64,000 bases of DNA from Xanthomonas theicola (GTDB lineage Bacteria > Pseudomonadota > Gammaproteobacteria > Xanthomonadales > Xanthomonadaceae), in assembly GCF_014236795.1 (NCBI RefSeq), contig NZ_CP049017.1, positions 3,078,001-3,142,000 of the forward strand. The letters run 5' to 3'. The translations under genes were made by a program, and so were the position numbers. Below the pieces are notes generated by a model. That model ran no database searches. It had not been told where the DNA came from and worked only from the letters and a program-made list of their open reading frames with translations. Numbering within the stretch: position 1 is the first letter of the stretch; the number at the start of each line of letters is the position of its first letter. Positions 19,993-29,941 of this stretch are shown in pieces.

Positions 19993-21318
19993 ATGCCCCG
20001 CCACATCCGTTTTGCCTGGCTCAAGACCCTCGGCACTCTGGCCGCGCTGCTGCTGCTGGCGGTGCTGGTCGGTTGGCTCGGCGGCCATGCGTGGATGGCG
20101 CTGACCCTGATGTCGCTGGCGGTAATGGCCTGGCACTACTGGCGCCTGCGCCGCGTGTTGCGCCGGCTGACCGCGCGTCAGCGCTGGGTGCCGCCGGCCG
20201 GCACCGGCGTGTGGAACGAGTTGGACCGGCTGCTGTACCGCAGTCAGGCGGAAATGCGCACGCGCAAGCGGCGCCTGCTGGACATGCTGCGCGCCTACCG
20301 CGCCGCCGCCGCGGCGCTGCCCGATGCAGTGGTGGTGGTGGACCGCAACAGCCAGCGCATCCAGTGGTTCAACGAGGCCGCCGGCAGCCTGCTCGGCCTG
20401 CGCCATCCCGGCGACCTGAACGTGCCGGTGGTGGAACGCCTGCAGCCGTTGCCGCTGGCGCACTGGCTGGCCGGCGGCCGCAACGCCGAACCGATGCTGG
20501 ACACGCCCTCGCCGATCGACGACCGGCTGCGCCTGAACCTGCGCCTGATCCCCTACTCCGACGACTACTGGCTGCTGGTCGCGCGCGACGTCAGCAAGCT
20601 GCTGCAGCTGGAGCAGGTGCGCCGCGACTTCGTCGCCAACGTCTCGCACGAACTGCGCACGCCGCTGACCGTGGTGCATGGCTACCTGGACATGCTCGAT
20701 CCGGAGGACTTCCCTGATTCCGGGCCGATGCTCGCCGAGATGCGCAAGCAGTCGCAGCGCATGACCCAGCTGGTCGAGGACCTGCTGACCCTGTCGCGGC
20801 TGGAATCGCAGGAACACGCCAACGAGGAGACCATCTCGATGGCGCCGATGCTGGCCACGCTGCGCCGCGAGGCCGAGGCGCACAGCCAGGGCCGGCACCG
20901 CATCGACGTACACGACGAGGCCGATATCGACCTGGTCGGCTCCAACAAGGAACTGCACAGCGCGTTCTCCAACCTGGTCACCAACGCGGTGCGCTACACC
21001 CCTGCGGGCGGCGCGATCAGCATCGTCTTCGCCCGCGAAGGCGACGGTGCGGTGCTGTCGGTGCGCGACAGCGGTTACGGCATCCCCGCGCACCACCTGC
21101 CGCGCATCACCGAACGCTTCTACCGCGTCTCCAGCAGCCGTTCGCGCGAGAGCGGGGGCACCGGACTGGGGCTGTCGATCGTCAAGCATGTGCTGGGCCT
21201 GCATCAGGCGCGGCTGGACATCGAAAGCGAAGTCGGCAAGGGCAGCACGTTCTCGTGCCACTTCGGCGCGGGCCGCGTGCATCCGCGACACGACCGTGCC
21301 ACCCTGATCTCGGCCTAA
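19993..21318 (+). CDS. phoR: PhoR, phosphate sensor histidine kinase
   Basis: The 441-residue membrane kinase has two closely spaced N-terminal helices (about residues 10-48), a PAS-like domain (VVVDRNSQRIQWFNEAA), and the H-box NVSHELRTPLT with phospho-acceptor H219. The HATPase has the N box NLVTNAVRYTP and G boxes GYGIP and GGTGLGLSIVKH. It lacks a large periplasmic sensor loop, like E. coli PhoR, which senses through the Pst/PhoU complex. No pst or phoU genes are in the window. ATG 19993 lies 69 bases after the phoB stop. Confidence 0.94.
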   Translation: MPRHIRFAWLKTLGTLAALLLLAVLVGWLGGHAWMALTLMSLAVMAWHYWRLRRVLRRLTARQRWVPPAGTGVWNELDRLLYRSQAEMRTRKRRLLDMLRAYRAAAAALPDAVVVVDRNSQRIQWFNEAAGSLLGLRHPGDLNVPVVERLQPLPLAHWLAGGRNAEPMLDTPSPIDDRLRLNLRLIPYSDDYWLLVARDVSKLLQLEQVRRDFVANVSHELRTPLTVVHGYLDMLDPEDFPDSGPMLAEMRKQSQRMTQLVEDLLTLSRLESQEHANEETISMAPMLATLRREAEAHSQGRHRIDVHDEADIDLVGSNKELHSAFSNLVTNAVRYTPAGGAISIVFAREGDGAVLSVRDSGYGIPAHHLPRITERFYRVSSSRSRESGGTGLGLSIVKHVLGLHQARLDIESEVGKGSTFSCHFGAGRVHPRHDRATLISA

Positions 21319-21329
21319 CGAGTACCCTC

Positions 21330-23426
21330 ATGCCACGCGCCGCCGCCCTGCCGCCCACGCCGCCACCGGACGTTCCCAGCGACCCGCTGCGCGACCCGTC
21401 GCTGTACCTCAATCGCGAACTGTCGCAGCTGGACTTCAATTTCCGCGTGCTGGCGCAGGCGCAGGATCCGAGCGTGCCGCTGCTGGAACGGCTGCGCTTC
21501 CTGTGCATTTCCTGCACCAACCTCGACGAGTTCTTCGAGATCCGCGCCGCCACCGTGCGCCATGCGCTGGAATTCGGCTTGCCGCCGGCGCCGGACGGGC
21601 TGAGTTCGAGCGCGATCCTCAATTCCATCCACGACCGCGCCGCGCAGCTGGTCGACCACCAGTACCGGTGCTGGAACGACGTGCTGCGGCCGGCGCTGAA
21701 GGACGCCGGCATCGGCGTGCTCGGCCGCCACAGCTGGAACGCGCGGCAGAAGCGCTGGCTGCGCGCCTACTTCCGCAACGAGATCATGCCGGTGCTGTCG
21801 CCGCTGGGCCTGGATCCGGCGCACCCGTTCCCGAAGATCCTCAACAAGTCGCTGAACATCGTGGTGGTGCTGAAGGGCACCGACGCGTTCGGCCGCGTCG
21901 GTCACCTGGCGATCGTGCGCGCGCCGCGCTCGCTGCCGCGCATCATCCAGCTGCCGGAAAGCCTGGCCGAAGGCGGGCAGAGCTTCGTGTTCCTGTCCTC
22001 GGTGCTGTCCACCTTCGTCGACGAACTGTTCCCGGGCATGGAGGTGATGGGGTCCTACCAGTTCCGCGTGACTCGCAATTCCGAGCTGGTGGTGGACGAG
22101 GAGGAAGTGGAGAACCTAGCGCTGGCGCTGCGCGACGAACTGGTCGACCGCGGCTACCGGCCGGCGGTGCGGCTGGAGATCGCCGAGGACTGCCCGAAGC
22201 CGATCGTGCGCACGCTGCTGCAGAACTTCGCGCTGCCGGAGAACGCGGTCTACCGCATCAACGGCCCGGTCAACCTGAGCCGGGTCAACCAGGTCTACGA
22301 CCTGGTGCAGCGCCCGGACCTGAAGTACCCGCCGATGAATCCGCGCACGCTGCGCGACAACGACGGCATCTTCGACATCGCCGCCGCCGGCGACGTGCTG
22401 CTGCACCATCCGTTCGACGCGTTCACCGCGGTGCTGGACCTGATCAAGCAAGCGGCGGTGGATCCGCAGGTGTTGGCGATCAAGCAGACCCTGTACCGCA
22501 CCGGCAAGGACTCGGGCATCGTCGATGCGCTGGTGCTGGCCGCGCGCAACGGCAAGGACGTGACCGTGGTGGTCGAACTGCGCGCGCGCTTCGACGAGGA
22601 AGCCAATCTGGGCCTGGCCGATCGCCTGCAGGAAGCCGGCGTGCAGGTGGTGTACGGCGTGGTCGGCTACAAGACCCACGCCAAGATGCTGCTGATCGTG
22701 CGCCGCGAGGGCCGCAAGCTGCGCCGCTACGTGCACCTGGGCACCGGCAACTATCACAGCGGCACGGCGCGCGCTTACACCGATCTGAGCCTGATCACCG
22801 CCGACGTGGACATCTGCAACGACGTGCACCTGCTGTTCCAGCAGCTGTCCGGGCTGGCGCCGAAGATCCGCCTCAAGCGCCTGCTGCAATCGCCGTTCAC
22901 CCTGCATCCGGGCGTGCTGCACCGGATCGAACGCGAGACCAAGCTGGCCCTGGCCGGGCGCCCCGGGCGCATCATCGCCAAGATGAACGCGCTCAACGAG
23001 CCGCAGGTGATCCGCGCGCTGTACGCCGCCTCGCAGACTGGGGTCGAGATCGACCTGATCGTGCGCGGCGCGTGCACGTTACGTCCGGGCGTGCCGGGCG
23101 TGTCGGACAACATCCGGGTACGCTCGGTCGTCGGCCGCTTCCTCGAGCACAGCCGCGTGTACTGGTTCGGCAACGACGGTGCGCCGGAGCTGTTCTGCGC
23201 CAGCGCCGACTGGCTGGAGCGCAACCTGCTGCGACGGGTGGAGACCTGCTTCCCGATCCTGGATCCGACACTGATCGCGCGCATCCAGCGCGAAGTGCTG
23301 AAGAACTACCTGGACGACAATCTCAACGCGTGGGAGCTGGACGCCAGCGGCAACTACCGCAAGCTGGCGCCGGGCCAGGACCAGCCGCCGCATTCGGCGC
23401 AGCTGGCGCTGCTCGACGGGCTCTGA
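21330..23426 (+). CDS. ppk1: Polyphosphate kinase 1
   Basis: The 698-residue enzyme makes long-chain polyphosphate from ATP. Conserved sections include SLYLNRELSQLDFNFRVL near the N-terminus, KQTLYRTG, and the catalytic histidine H450 in YKTHAKML, followed by HLGTGNYHSGTARAYTD. ATG 21330 gives MPRAAALPP; a Pro-rich leader of about 25 residues precedes the conserved domain. It follows phoR by 11 bases, so the two likely share a transcript under PhoB control. Confidence 0.96.
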   Translation: MPRAAALPPTPPPDVPSDPLRDPSLYLNRELSQLDFNFRVLAQAQDPSVPLLERLRFLCISCTNLDEFFEIRAATVRHALEFGLPPAPDGLSSSAILNSIHDRAAQLVDHQYRCWNDVLRPALKDAGIGVLGRHSWNARQKRWLRAYFRNEIMPVLSPLGLDPAHPFPKILNKSLNIVVVLKGTDAFGRVGHLAIVRAPRSLPRIIQLPESLAEGGQSFVFLSSVLSTFVDELFPGMEVMGSYQFRVTRNSELVVDEEEVENLALALRDELVDRGYRPAVRLEIAEDCPKPIVRTLLQNFALPENAVYRINGPVNLSRVNQVYDLVQRPDLKYPPMNPRTLRDNDGIFDIAAAGDVLLHHPFDAFTAVLDLIKQAAVDPQVLAIKQTLYRTGKDSGIVDALVLAARNGKDVTVVVELRARFDEEANLGLADRLQEAGVQVVYGVVGYKTHAKMLLIVRREGRKLRRYVHLGTGNYHSGTARAYTDLSLITADVDICNDVHLLFQQLSGLAPKIRLKRLLQSPFTLHPGVLHRIERETKLALAGRPGRIIAKMNALNEPQVIRALYAASQTGVEIDLIVRGACTLRPGVPGVSDNIRVRSVVGRFLEHSRVYWFGNDGAPELFCASADWLERNLLRRVETCFPILDPTLIARIQREVLKNYLDDNLNAWELDASGNYRKLAPGQDQPPHSAQLALLDGL

Positions 23427-23481
23427 GCCACGCCGCCGCGTCGGTGAACGGCACCCGTCGCGATCGACTACCATTCCGCCC

Positions 23482-25005
23482 ATGCCTCCCATCTCCCCGT
23501 ACACGTCGTTGCGCGATGGCGACCTGCTGGCCGCCGTCGACCTGGGTTCCAACAGTTTCCACATGGTGGTGGCGCGGTATCAACTCGAACAGTTGCGGGT
23601 GGTGGATCGCCTGCGCGAGACAGTGCGCATGGCCGACGGCCTGGACAGCAAGGGCCGGCTGTCGGCCGACGCACGGCAACGCGCATTGGAGTGCCTGGCG
23701 CGCTTCGGCCAGCGCATTCGCGACGTGCCGTCGCTGCGGGTGCGCGCGCTGGCCACCAACACCGTGCGCCAGCTGCGCTCGCCGCAGGCGTTCCTGATCC
23801 CCGGCGAGACCGCGCTCGGCCATCCGATCGAAGTGGTCAGCGGACGCGAGGAAGCGCGCCTGATCTACCTGGGCGTGGCGCATGCGCAGCCGCCCAAGCC
23901 CGACCAGCGCCGGCTGGTGATCGACATCGGCGGCGGTTCCACCGAATTCATCATCGGCCGCGGCTTCCAGACCCTGGAACGCGAAAGCCTGCAGGCCGGC
24001 TGCATCGCCAGCACGCGGCGCTTCTTCCCCGGCGGCAAGCTGTCGAAGAAGAAGTGGAAGGACGCGCTGACCGAGATCGGCGCCGAGTTCCAGCAGTTCG
24101 CCGGGCTGTACCGCGCGCTGGGCTGGCACGAAGCGCTGGGCTCGTCGGGCACGCACAAGGCGATCGGCGAGATCTGCGCGGCGATGAAGCTGACCAAGGG
24201 CGCGATCACCGCCGAAGCGCTGCCGCAGCTGCGCGAACGCCTGCTGCTGGCCAAGCGCATCGAGGACATCGACCTGCCCGGCCTGTCCGCCGACCGCCGG
24301 CAGATCATCGCCGGCGGCGTGCTGGTGCTGGAAGCCGCGTTCCAGGCCCTGGGCCTGCAGCGCCTGATGGTCAGCAAGGCGGCGATGCGCGAAGGCATCC
24401 TGTACGACATGCTCGGCCGCGGCGGCGAAAACGATCCGCGCCAGACCGCGATCGCCGCGCTCACCCAGCGCTACGGCATCGACGAGGCCCAGGCCGCGCG
24501 CGTGGAAGGCACGGCGATGGCGCTGTTCGAGCAGGTCGCCACCGATTGGGCGCTGGATGCCGACGACGGCCGCATGCTCGGCTGGGCCGCGCGCCTGCAC
24601 GAGCTCGGCCAGGTCATCGCCCACAGCCAATACCACGTGCACGGCGCCTACGTGCTCGAGCACTCCGACATCGCCGGCTTCTCGCGGCAGGAGCAGCAGG
24701 TGCTGGCGGCGCTGGTGCGCACCCATCGCCGCAACGTGCCCAAGACCGCGTTCGACGCCCTGCCCGACCGCCTGCTGCTCGGCGCCAAGCGCAAGGCCGC
24801 GCTGCTGCGGCTGGCGGTGCTGCTGCATCGCGCGCACGAGTCCGATTCGATCCCGTCGCTGGAGCTGAAGGCCGATGGCAACAACCTGAACCTGATCCTG
24901 TCGCAGCCGTGGATCGAATCGCGGCCGCTGCAACGCGCCGACCTGATCGGCGAGATCGAAGGCATGGCCGGGCTGGGCATCAGTTTCCGGCCGTTCGTGG
25001 CCTGA
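23482..25005 (+). CDS. ppx: Exopolyphosphatase / Ppx-GppA family
   Basis: The 507-residue enzyme hydrolyses polyphosphate or pppGpp. It has the actin-like ATPase phosphate-1 motif AVDLGSNSFHMVV near residue 20 and the phosphate-2 motif VIDIGGGSTEFI near residue 155. The C-terminal domain has an HD-like helical pattern (HELGQVIAHSQYHVHGAYVL). Start ATG 23482. It lies 55 bases after ppk1, the usual ppk-ppx pairing. Ppx and GppA cannot be separated by eye, but the context favours Ppx. Confidence 0.92.
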   Translation: MPPISPYTSLRDGDLLAAVDLGSNSFHMVVARYQLEQLRVVDRLRETVRMADGLDSKGRLSADARQRALECLARFGQRIRDVPSLRVRALATNTVRQLRSPQAFLIPGETALGHPIEVVSGREEARLIYLGVAHAQPPKPDQRRLVIDIGGGSTEFIIGRGFQTLERESLQAGCIASTRRFFPGGKLSKKKWKDALTEIGAEFQQFAGLYRALGWHEALGSSGTHKAIGEICAAMKLTKGAITAEALPQLRERLLLAKRIEDIDLPGLSADRRQIIAGGVLVLEAAFQALGLQRLMVSKAAMREGILYDMLGRGGENDPRQTAIAALTQRYGIDEAQAARVEGTAMALFEQVATDWALDADDGRMLGWAARLHELGQVIAHSQYHVHGAYVLEHSDIAGFSRQEQQVLAALVRTHRRNVPKTAFDALPDRLLLGAKRKAALLRLAVLLHRAHESDSIPSLELKADGNNLNLILSQPWIESRPLQRADLIGEIEGMAGLGISFRPFVA

Positions 25006-25219
25006 CGGCCGGGATCGGGATGGGGGATGACCGGCCTGCGGCCGTTGCGAAGCGCTTCGGATCGGCGGCGGCACGGCGAGAAGTCCGGCCATCGTGGACG
25101 CGGCGAGCGCTCGGCTGCAGCCCGGCTAGACGCCCTGGGCCGGCGTCATCGTTTCTACATGCGCCGGACATGTCCGCTTCACCGCCTCGCGCGAAGCTTT
25201 GGCAAACTGGAGCCCCGGC

Positions 25220-26359
25220 ATGCGCTACGCGATCGTCACCGAGACGTACCCTCCTGAGGTCAACGGCGTCGCGCTGACCGTGCAGGGGCTGGAGTTGGGC
25301 TTGCGCGCGCGTGGCCATCGGGTCGATGTGGTGCGCCCGCGCCAGGCCGGCGATCTGCACGTGGAAGATGCGCATCTGGTGCGCGGTGCGGCGCTGCCGC
25401 GCTATCCCGGCCTGAAGTTCGGCTTGCCCGCGCCGCGGCGTCTGGCGCGCCTGTGGCAGGCCACGCCGCCGGACGCGGTCTACATCGCCACCGAAGGCCC
25501 GCTCGGCTGGTCCGCGCTGCGCACCGCGCGGCGCCTGGGCATCCCGATCGCGTCCGGTTTCCATACCCGCTTCGACGAGTACCTGCCGCAGTACGGTGCG
25601 GCCTGGCTGCAGTCGACCGCGCTGCGCTGGATGCGGCGCTTCCACAACCGGTCCGACGCGACCCTGGTGCCGACCCGCGAGCTGCAGGACTTCCTCGCCG
25701 GGCAGGGTTTCGAGCGCGTGCGCCTGCTGGCGCGTGCGGTGGACAGCCGCCAGTTCGAACCGCAGCGCCGCGATGCGCAACTGCGCCGCGAATGGGGCCT
25801 GGATGCGGACGGCTGCGCCGTGCTGTACGTCGGCCGCATCGCCTCGGAAAAGAACCTGCCGCTGGCGGTGCGCGCGTTCCGTCAGTTGCAACAGGTGCGG
25901 CCGCACGCGCGCTTCGTCTGGGTCGGCGACGGCCCGATGCGCGGGCGTCTGGCGCAGGAAAATCCCGACTTCGTCTTCTGCGGCGTGCAGCGCGGCGATG
26001 CGCTGGCGCGCCACTTCGCCAGCGGCGACCTGTTCCTGTTCCCCAGCCGCAGCGAGACCTTCGGCAACGTGACCCTGGAAGCGATGGCCAGCGGCGTGGC
26101 CACGGTGGCTTTCGACTACGGCGCGGCGCGCGAATACCTGCGCGACGGCCTCAACGGTGCGGCGGTGGCCGACGACGCCGGCTTCCTCGCCGCGGCACTG
26201 CGCCTGGCCGGCGACGATGCCCTGCGCCGGCGCCTGGGCGTTGCCGCCTGCGCGGCGATGCAGCAGTTGCGCCCGGAACGGGTGGTGGCGGATTTCGACG
26301 CGCTGCTCGGCGAGCTGGCTTCCTGCAGGAGGGCGCATGCCACCGTCGACGCGGCTTGA
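25220..26359 (+). CDS. GT4-type glycosyltransferase (MgtA/PimB-like)
   Basis: The 379-residue enzyme has the GT-B fold. The N-terminal domain begins MRYAIVTETYPPEVNGVA, and SGFHTRFDEYLPQYG follows. The donor-binding C-terminal domain has LYVGRIASEKNLPLAVRAF and FLFPSRSETFGNVTLEAMAS. This matches glycosyltransferases that move hexoses, often mannose from GDP-mannose, onto lipids or diacylglycerol. ATG 25220 has GGAG seven bases upstream. Its end overlaps the PAP2 gene by 23 bases, and lpxH follows. The acceptor is unknown; a membrane glycolipid is likely. Confidence 0.87.
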   Translation: MRYAIVTETYPPEVNGVALTVQGLELGLRARGHRVDVVRPRQAGDLHVEDAHLVRGAALPRYPGLKFGLPAPRRLARLWQATPPDAVYIATEGPLGWSALRTARRLGIPIASGFHTRFDEYLPQYGAAWLQSTALRWMRRFHNRSDATLVPTRELQDFLAGQGFERVRLLARAVDSRQFEPQRRDAQLRREWGLDADGCAVLYVGRIASEKNLPLAVRAFRQLQQVRPHARFVWVGDGPMRGRLAQENPDFVFCGVQRGDALARHFASGDLFLFPSRSETFGNVTLEAMASGVATVAFDYGAAREYLRDGLNGAAVADDAGFLAAALRLAGDDALRRRLGVAACAAMQQLRPERVVADFDALLGELASCRRAHATVDAA

Positions 26360-26888
26360 GATCCTGCGCGGGCACGAAGCGCGCTGGTGCCGGCGCGCGA
26401 ACCACTGGTGCCGGCGACGCTCGGTGCGCCGCTTCTTCGCGATGGTCAGCCGGCTCGGCGACGGCATGTTCTGGTACGCGTTGATGACCCTGCTGGTGGT
26501 CTGCGATGGCATGGACGGGGTGTTCGCGTCCGCACACATGGCCGCCACCGGCGTGGTCGCACTGAGCCTGTACAAGGCACTCAAGCGCTGGACCCGGCGC
26601 CCCCGCCCCTATGCGGCGGACTTGCGCATCCGCGCCTGGGTGGCGCCGCTGGACGAGTTCAGTTTTCCGTCCGGACACACCCTGCATGCGGTGTCGTTCG
26701 GCATCGTCGCGCTGGCCTATTACCCGTGGCTGGCCCCGTTGCTGATCCCGTTCGTCGCCTGCGTGGCGCTGTCGCGCGTGGTGCTGGGCCTGCACTACCC
26801 CAGCGACGTGCTCGCCGCCACCGGCATCGGCGCGCTGCTAGCCGGCGTGTCGCTGTGGCTGCTACCGATGCCGGCCTTGCTTGGGTGA
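26337..26888 (+). CDS. PAP2-family membrane phosphatase
   Basis: The 183-residue protein has the three PAP2 signatures. C1 is [11 protein letters not shown]2 is PSGHTLH, and C3 is [12 protein letters not shown]. Four to five hydrophobic helices surround them. ATG 26337 has a strong site (CAGGAGG) immediately upstream and overlaps the end of the glycosyltransferase gene in another frame. Such enzymes dephosphorylate lipid phosphates or undecaprenyl pyrophosphate. Pairing with a glycosyltransferase suggests work on a glycolipid or carrier lipid. Confidence 0.87.
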   Translation: MPPSTRLEILRGHEARWCRRANHWCRRRSVRRFFAMVSRLGDGMFWYALMTLLVVCDGMDGVFASAHMAATGVVALSLYKALKRWTRRPRPYAADLRIRAWVAPLDEFSFPSGHTLHAVSFGIVALAYYPWLAPLLIPFVACVALSRVVLGLHYPSDVLAATGIGALLAGVSLWLLPMPALLG

Positions 26889-26949
26889 AGGCCGGGACTC
26901 GGGACTCGGGTTCGAAGGGGAAAGCGGCTTTTTTGCAACTTCACACCAA

Positions 26950-26995
26950 CCGCTTTTCTGTAGGAGGGGCTGCAGCCCCTCCTACAGAAAAGCGG
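26950..26995. repeat. 46-bp perfect palindrome, GTAG/REP-type
   Basis: Bases 26950-26972 are the exact reverse complement of 26973-26995. The arms hold TGTAGGAGGGGC and GCCCCTCCTACA, the GTAG-type REP signature known from xanthomonads and Stenotrophomonas. It lies between the PAP2 gene and lpxH. Related arms occur at 46737-46800 and 55604-55671. Confidence 0.8.
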
Positions 26996-27052
26996 AAATG
27001 CGGCGCAATCGCGAAAATCCCGAGTCCCCGGGTCCCGGCCGTACAATGCCCC

Positions 27053-27790
27053 ATGACCACGCTGTTCATCTCCGACCTGCACCTGGATCCGGCCCGGCCG
27101 GCGATCACCGAGCTGTTCCTCGGTTTCCTGCGCGGCGAAGCGCGCCGCGCCGAGGCGCTGTACATCCTCGGCGACCTGTTCGAGGCGTGGATCGGCGACG
27201 ACACGCCGTCCACGGCGGCCGACGCGGTAGCGCTCGCGCTGCATGCGCTGGGCGATGCCGGCGTGCCGGTATCGTTCATGCACGGCAACCGCGACTTCCT
27301 GCTCGGCGCCGACTACGCGCGCCGCGCCGGCATGCGCCTGCTGCCCGATCCGTGCGTGATCGACCTTTACGGCGAGCCGGCGCTGCTGCTGCACGGCGAC
27401 CTGCTATGCACCGACGACACCGCCTACCAGACGTTCCGCGCGCGGACCCGCGACCCGGCGTTCCAGCAGCAGTTTCTGGCGCAGCCGCTGGCCGCGCGCA
27501 TCGCCTTTGCGCAACAGGCGCGCGCGGCCAGCCAGACGCGCCAGGCGGCAATGAAGCAGGGCGACAACGCACAGTTCGAGACCGTCACCGACGTGGCGCC
27601 GGCCGAGGTACAGGCCACCTTCGCGCGCTACGGGGTGAGCCGGATGGTCCACGGCCACACCCATCGGCCGGCGCTGCATACCCTGGACGTGGATGGGCGC
27701 GCCTGCAGCCGCATCGTGCTCGGCGACTGGTATGAACAGGGCTCGGTGCTGCACGTGGACGCGCAGGGCTGCACGCTGCAGCAGTTGTAA
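27053..27790 (+). CDS. lpxH: UDP-2,3-diacylglucosamine diphosphatase LpxH
   Basis: The 245-residue metallophosphatase makes lipid X during lipid A synthesis. Metal-binding motifs run in order: FISDLHLD at the N-terminus, [23 protein letters not shown] and VHGHTHRP. The spacing is typical. ATG 27053 follows a GTACAATGCCCC context, and lpxH is probably read from its own promoter, since the REP palindrome lies just upstream. A GC-rich inverted repeat follows the stop (near 27792-27810). Confidence 0.95.
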   Translation: MTTLFISDLHLDPARPAITELFLGFLRGEARRAEALYILGDLFEAWIGDDTPSTAADAVALALHALGDAGVPVSFMHGNRDFLLGADYARRAGMRLLPDPCVIDLYGEPALLLHGDLLCTDDTAYQTFRARTRDPAFQQQFLAQPLAARIAFAQQARAASQTRQAAMKQGDNAQFETVTDVAPAEVQATFARYGVSRMVHGHTHRPALHTLDVDGRACSRIVLGDWYEQGSVLHVDAQGCTLQQL

Positions 27791-27820
27791 CGCCGCCGCG
27801 ACGCGGCGGCCCTGGATCGG

Positions 27821-28297
27821 CTACAGCATGCCACCGGCGCGATCGCGGGTGCGTTGCGCATAGCCGACGTAGTCGCCGTTGACCACGTCGTAGCACAGGA
27901 TGGTGCCGGAGCGCTCGACCCGGTAGCGGTCCCTCACCGGCGCGGTCTGCGGATCGCCCTGACAGGCGCCGCCGTGAATCTCGCGCACGGCCACGTCGAC
28001 CGCCTCGGGCGTGGCGGCAGGCGCCGCCGATGCCGCCATGTCGGTCCAGGCATTGCCCTCGTTTTCGTAGCTCAGGCATTGCGGATCGGGATAGGTCCGG
28101 TCCGATTGCAGGCGTGTTTCCAGCATCGCCAGCGCGCGGGTGGCGTCCAATGGCACCGCCCGCGCTTGCATGGTCGCGGTAGGTGCCGCAGCGGGCGCAG
28201 GCGCCGAGCGCGGCGTCGCCGCTGGATCCGCCGCCGGACTGCAGCCCATGCCCAGCGCTGCCAGCGCCAGCGCGGCCGGCATCCCGATGCTCTTCAA
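27821..28297 (-). CDS. Small predicted lipoprotein, function unknown
   Basis: About 158 residues with a lipoprotein signal: a hydrophobic LALAALGMGC ends in the lipobox Cys. The mature part is Ala/Pro-rich at first, then has two Cys (QCLSYE, GGACQG) and ends YVGYAQRTRDRAGGML. The start is uncertain: TTG 28297 gives KSIGMPAAL with a positive N-terminus, ATG 28282 is downstream, and GTG 28324 is upstream. I do not recognise a family. It is convergent with lpxH. Confidence 0.6.
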   Translation of the reverse strand: MKSIGMPAALALAALGMGCSPAADPAATPRSAPAPAAAPTATMQARAVPLDATRALAMLETRLQSDRTYPDPQCLSYENEGNAWTDMAASAAPAATPEAVDVAVREIHGGACQGDPQTAPVRDRYRVERSGTILCYDVVNGDYVGYAQRTRDRAGGML

Positions 28298-28385
28298 AAT
28301 CGCCAATTCCCGGAAGTGGACCACAGGTCACCGGCATCGCCGGTTTTGCGGTCCAGCATAGCCACAGCGAACGGCGCTGCACCGC

Positions 28386-29624
28386 TCAGCGGAACCCAGC
28401 GACCGTGGCCTTGGTGTTGACCAGCACGCGCTGGTTGTGGCGGTGCTGGCAATGCCCATCGGCACCCTGGCGTAGGAGATGTTGGGATTGGACCAGTAGT
28501 TCAGCCGCGGGCAGCTGCTGCAATCGTAGGCCATGATCGTGCGCCAGTTGTTGCCGTAGCGGTAGCCATGGCCGTATGCGTACGGCCAGGTGCTCGGATC
28601 GCTGGCCGGGTCGTGGCGCGCGCTCTGCAGGTGGCCGATCTCGGGGGCGAAGGTGTAGTAGCCGGTAACGCAGCTCCAGTACACTGCGGCGAACGCGGTG
28701 GCCGCGGTCGAACCGATGCCCGAGGCCAGGCCGCAATAGCTGGAATTGTCGATGATCAACACACCGACGTCGGCGGCCACGTTGTTGCGCGTGGTGTGAA
28801 TGCTGTCCATGTAGCCGTCGCTGGTGCCGCGGAAGCGGCCCAGGTCGGTGCTGAAATCGCCCGACTCGGGATAGTTGGTGGTCTGGTAGCCGGCCAGCAC
28901 CATGTTGATGCCGACGTTGCTGTTGGTATAGCCCTGGTTGGACTCGGCCACCGCCAGTTGCACCAGCGACTGCATGCTGCCACCGTAGCTGGTCACCGCC
29001 TGGTTGGTGGTCACCACCAGCACGCGGATGGTCGCGGTCGGAGCGGCAGAGGCAGCCGCGGTGGTGGCGCGGTCGTCGACCACGGCCTGCGGCATCTGGA
29101 TGGTCGGCAGCAGCGCGTAGTCGGCCGGATGCTCGGCCGGCATGCGGCTCTCGTCGACCTCGACCAGCACGTGGCCGCCGCCGGCGATCGGGCGCAGGTG
29201 GAACAGCGTACCGTTGCTGCGGATGCTGCAGGTAATGGTGTCGCCGCTGCGCACCAGGATCGCCGAGTTCAGCGGATCCAGGCCGGAGCGCGCGCGCCTT
29301 GGGCGCGGCGGCGTTGCCCAGGTTGCCGTACCAGATACTGTTGCCGCCTTCCAACTGTTCGGTCTTCGTCTGCGTGGCGGTGACGTGCTGGCCCAGCAGG
29401 TCCAGTTCCAGCTGCGCCTGCGTGGCATCCACCGCGGCGGCGTCCACGCGCACGCTCTGCACCGCGCCGGTGGACGGATTGGCCAGCACGCGACTCAACG
29501 CGGGTTCGCCGGGTATGACCTTGGAAATGTACTGACTGCTCTGGAACAGGGGTTTTCCGGCCGCGGAGGCTGAACCGGCGACACACAGAGCAAGCATCGC
29601 GCTAAGGCAGCACATCGACTTCAT
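28386..29624 (-). pseudogene. M72 peptidyl-Asp metalloprotease, frameshifted and active-site mutated
   Basis: A secreted zinc protease remnant on the minus strand. ATG 29624 opens a good signal peptide (MKSMCCLSAMLALCVAG). The reading frame changes near 29285-29295, in a GCGCGCGCGC run. The body then reads VLVVTTNQAVTSYGGSMQSL, SNQGYTNSNVGINMVL and FAPEIGHLQSARHDP. The catalytic HExxH is PEIGH here: CAC became CCC, so the first zinc ligand is lost. A second frameshift near 28435 precedes the tail NQRVLVNTKATVAGFR. With two shifts and a lost ligand it cannot be active. Confidence 0.8.
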
Positions 29625-29941
29625 GTCGTACGCCCGGCGTGGTGAGAAGAGACGCAGCGTCGTCCTCACGCAGAAGGCGTCGGGCGCAGCGCATGGAACT
29701 CCGATTAGCCGCTCAGTCGGGGTTCAGCACAAGCGACGAAATCCACCGCGCTGCAACTCAGAGATGGCCATTCCATTATGTGCTGTGATACTCATCCATG
29801 TTTCCGTGGTCACATCGCATGCGCGACCAAGGCGTGGACGCCTTTCCATCGAGCAGCGGCGCCGGATCCGGGATCAGAAATACAGGATTAGCCGATGCCG
29901 GCTCGCGCAGCAGGATCGCATGCGCACCGTAGCGCGGCGCC

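Noticed and set aside
25006..25219. 214-base gap between ppx and the glycosyltransferase gene
   Set aside because: Searched by eye for promoters, hairpins and small genes; nothing convincing.
29625..29941. 317-base gap between the M72 relic and DUF455
   Set aside because: Lower GC, so it may hold a promoter of the dead protease, but no clear -35/-10 pair or RNA was seen.
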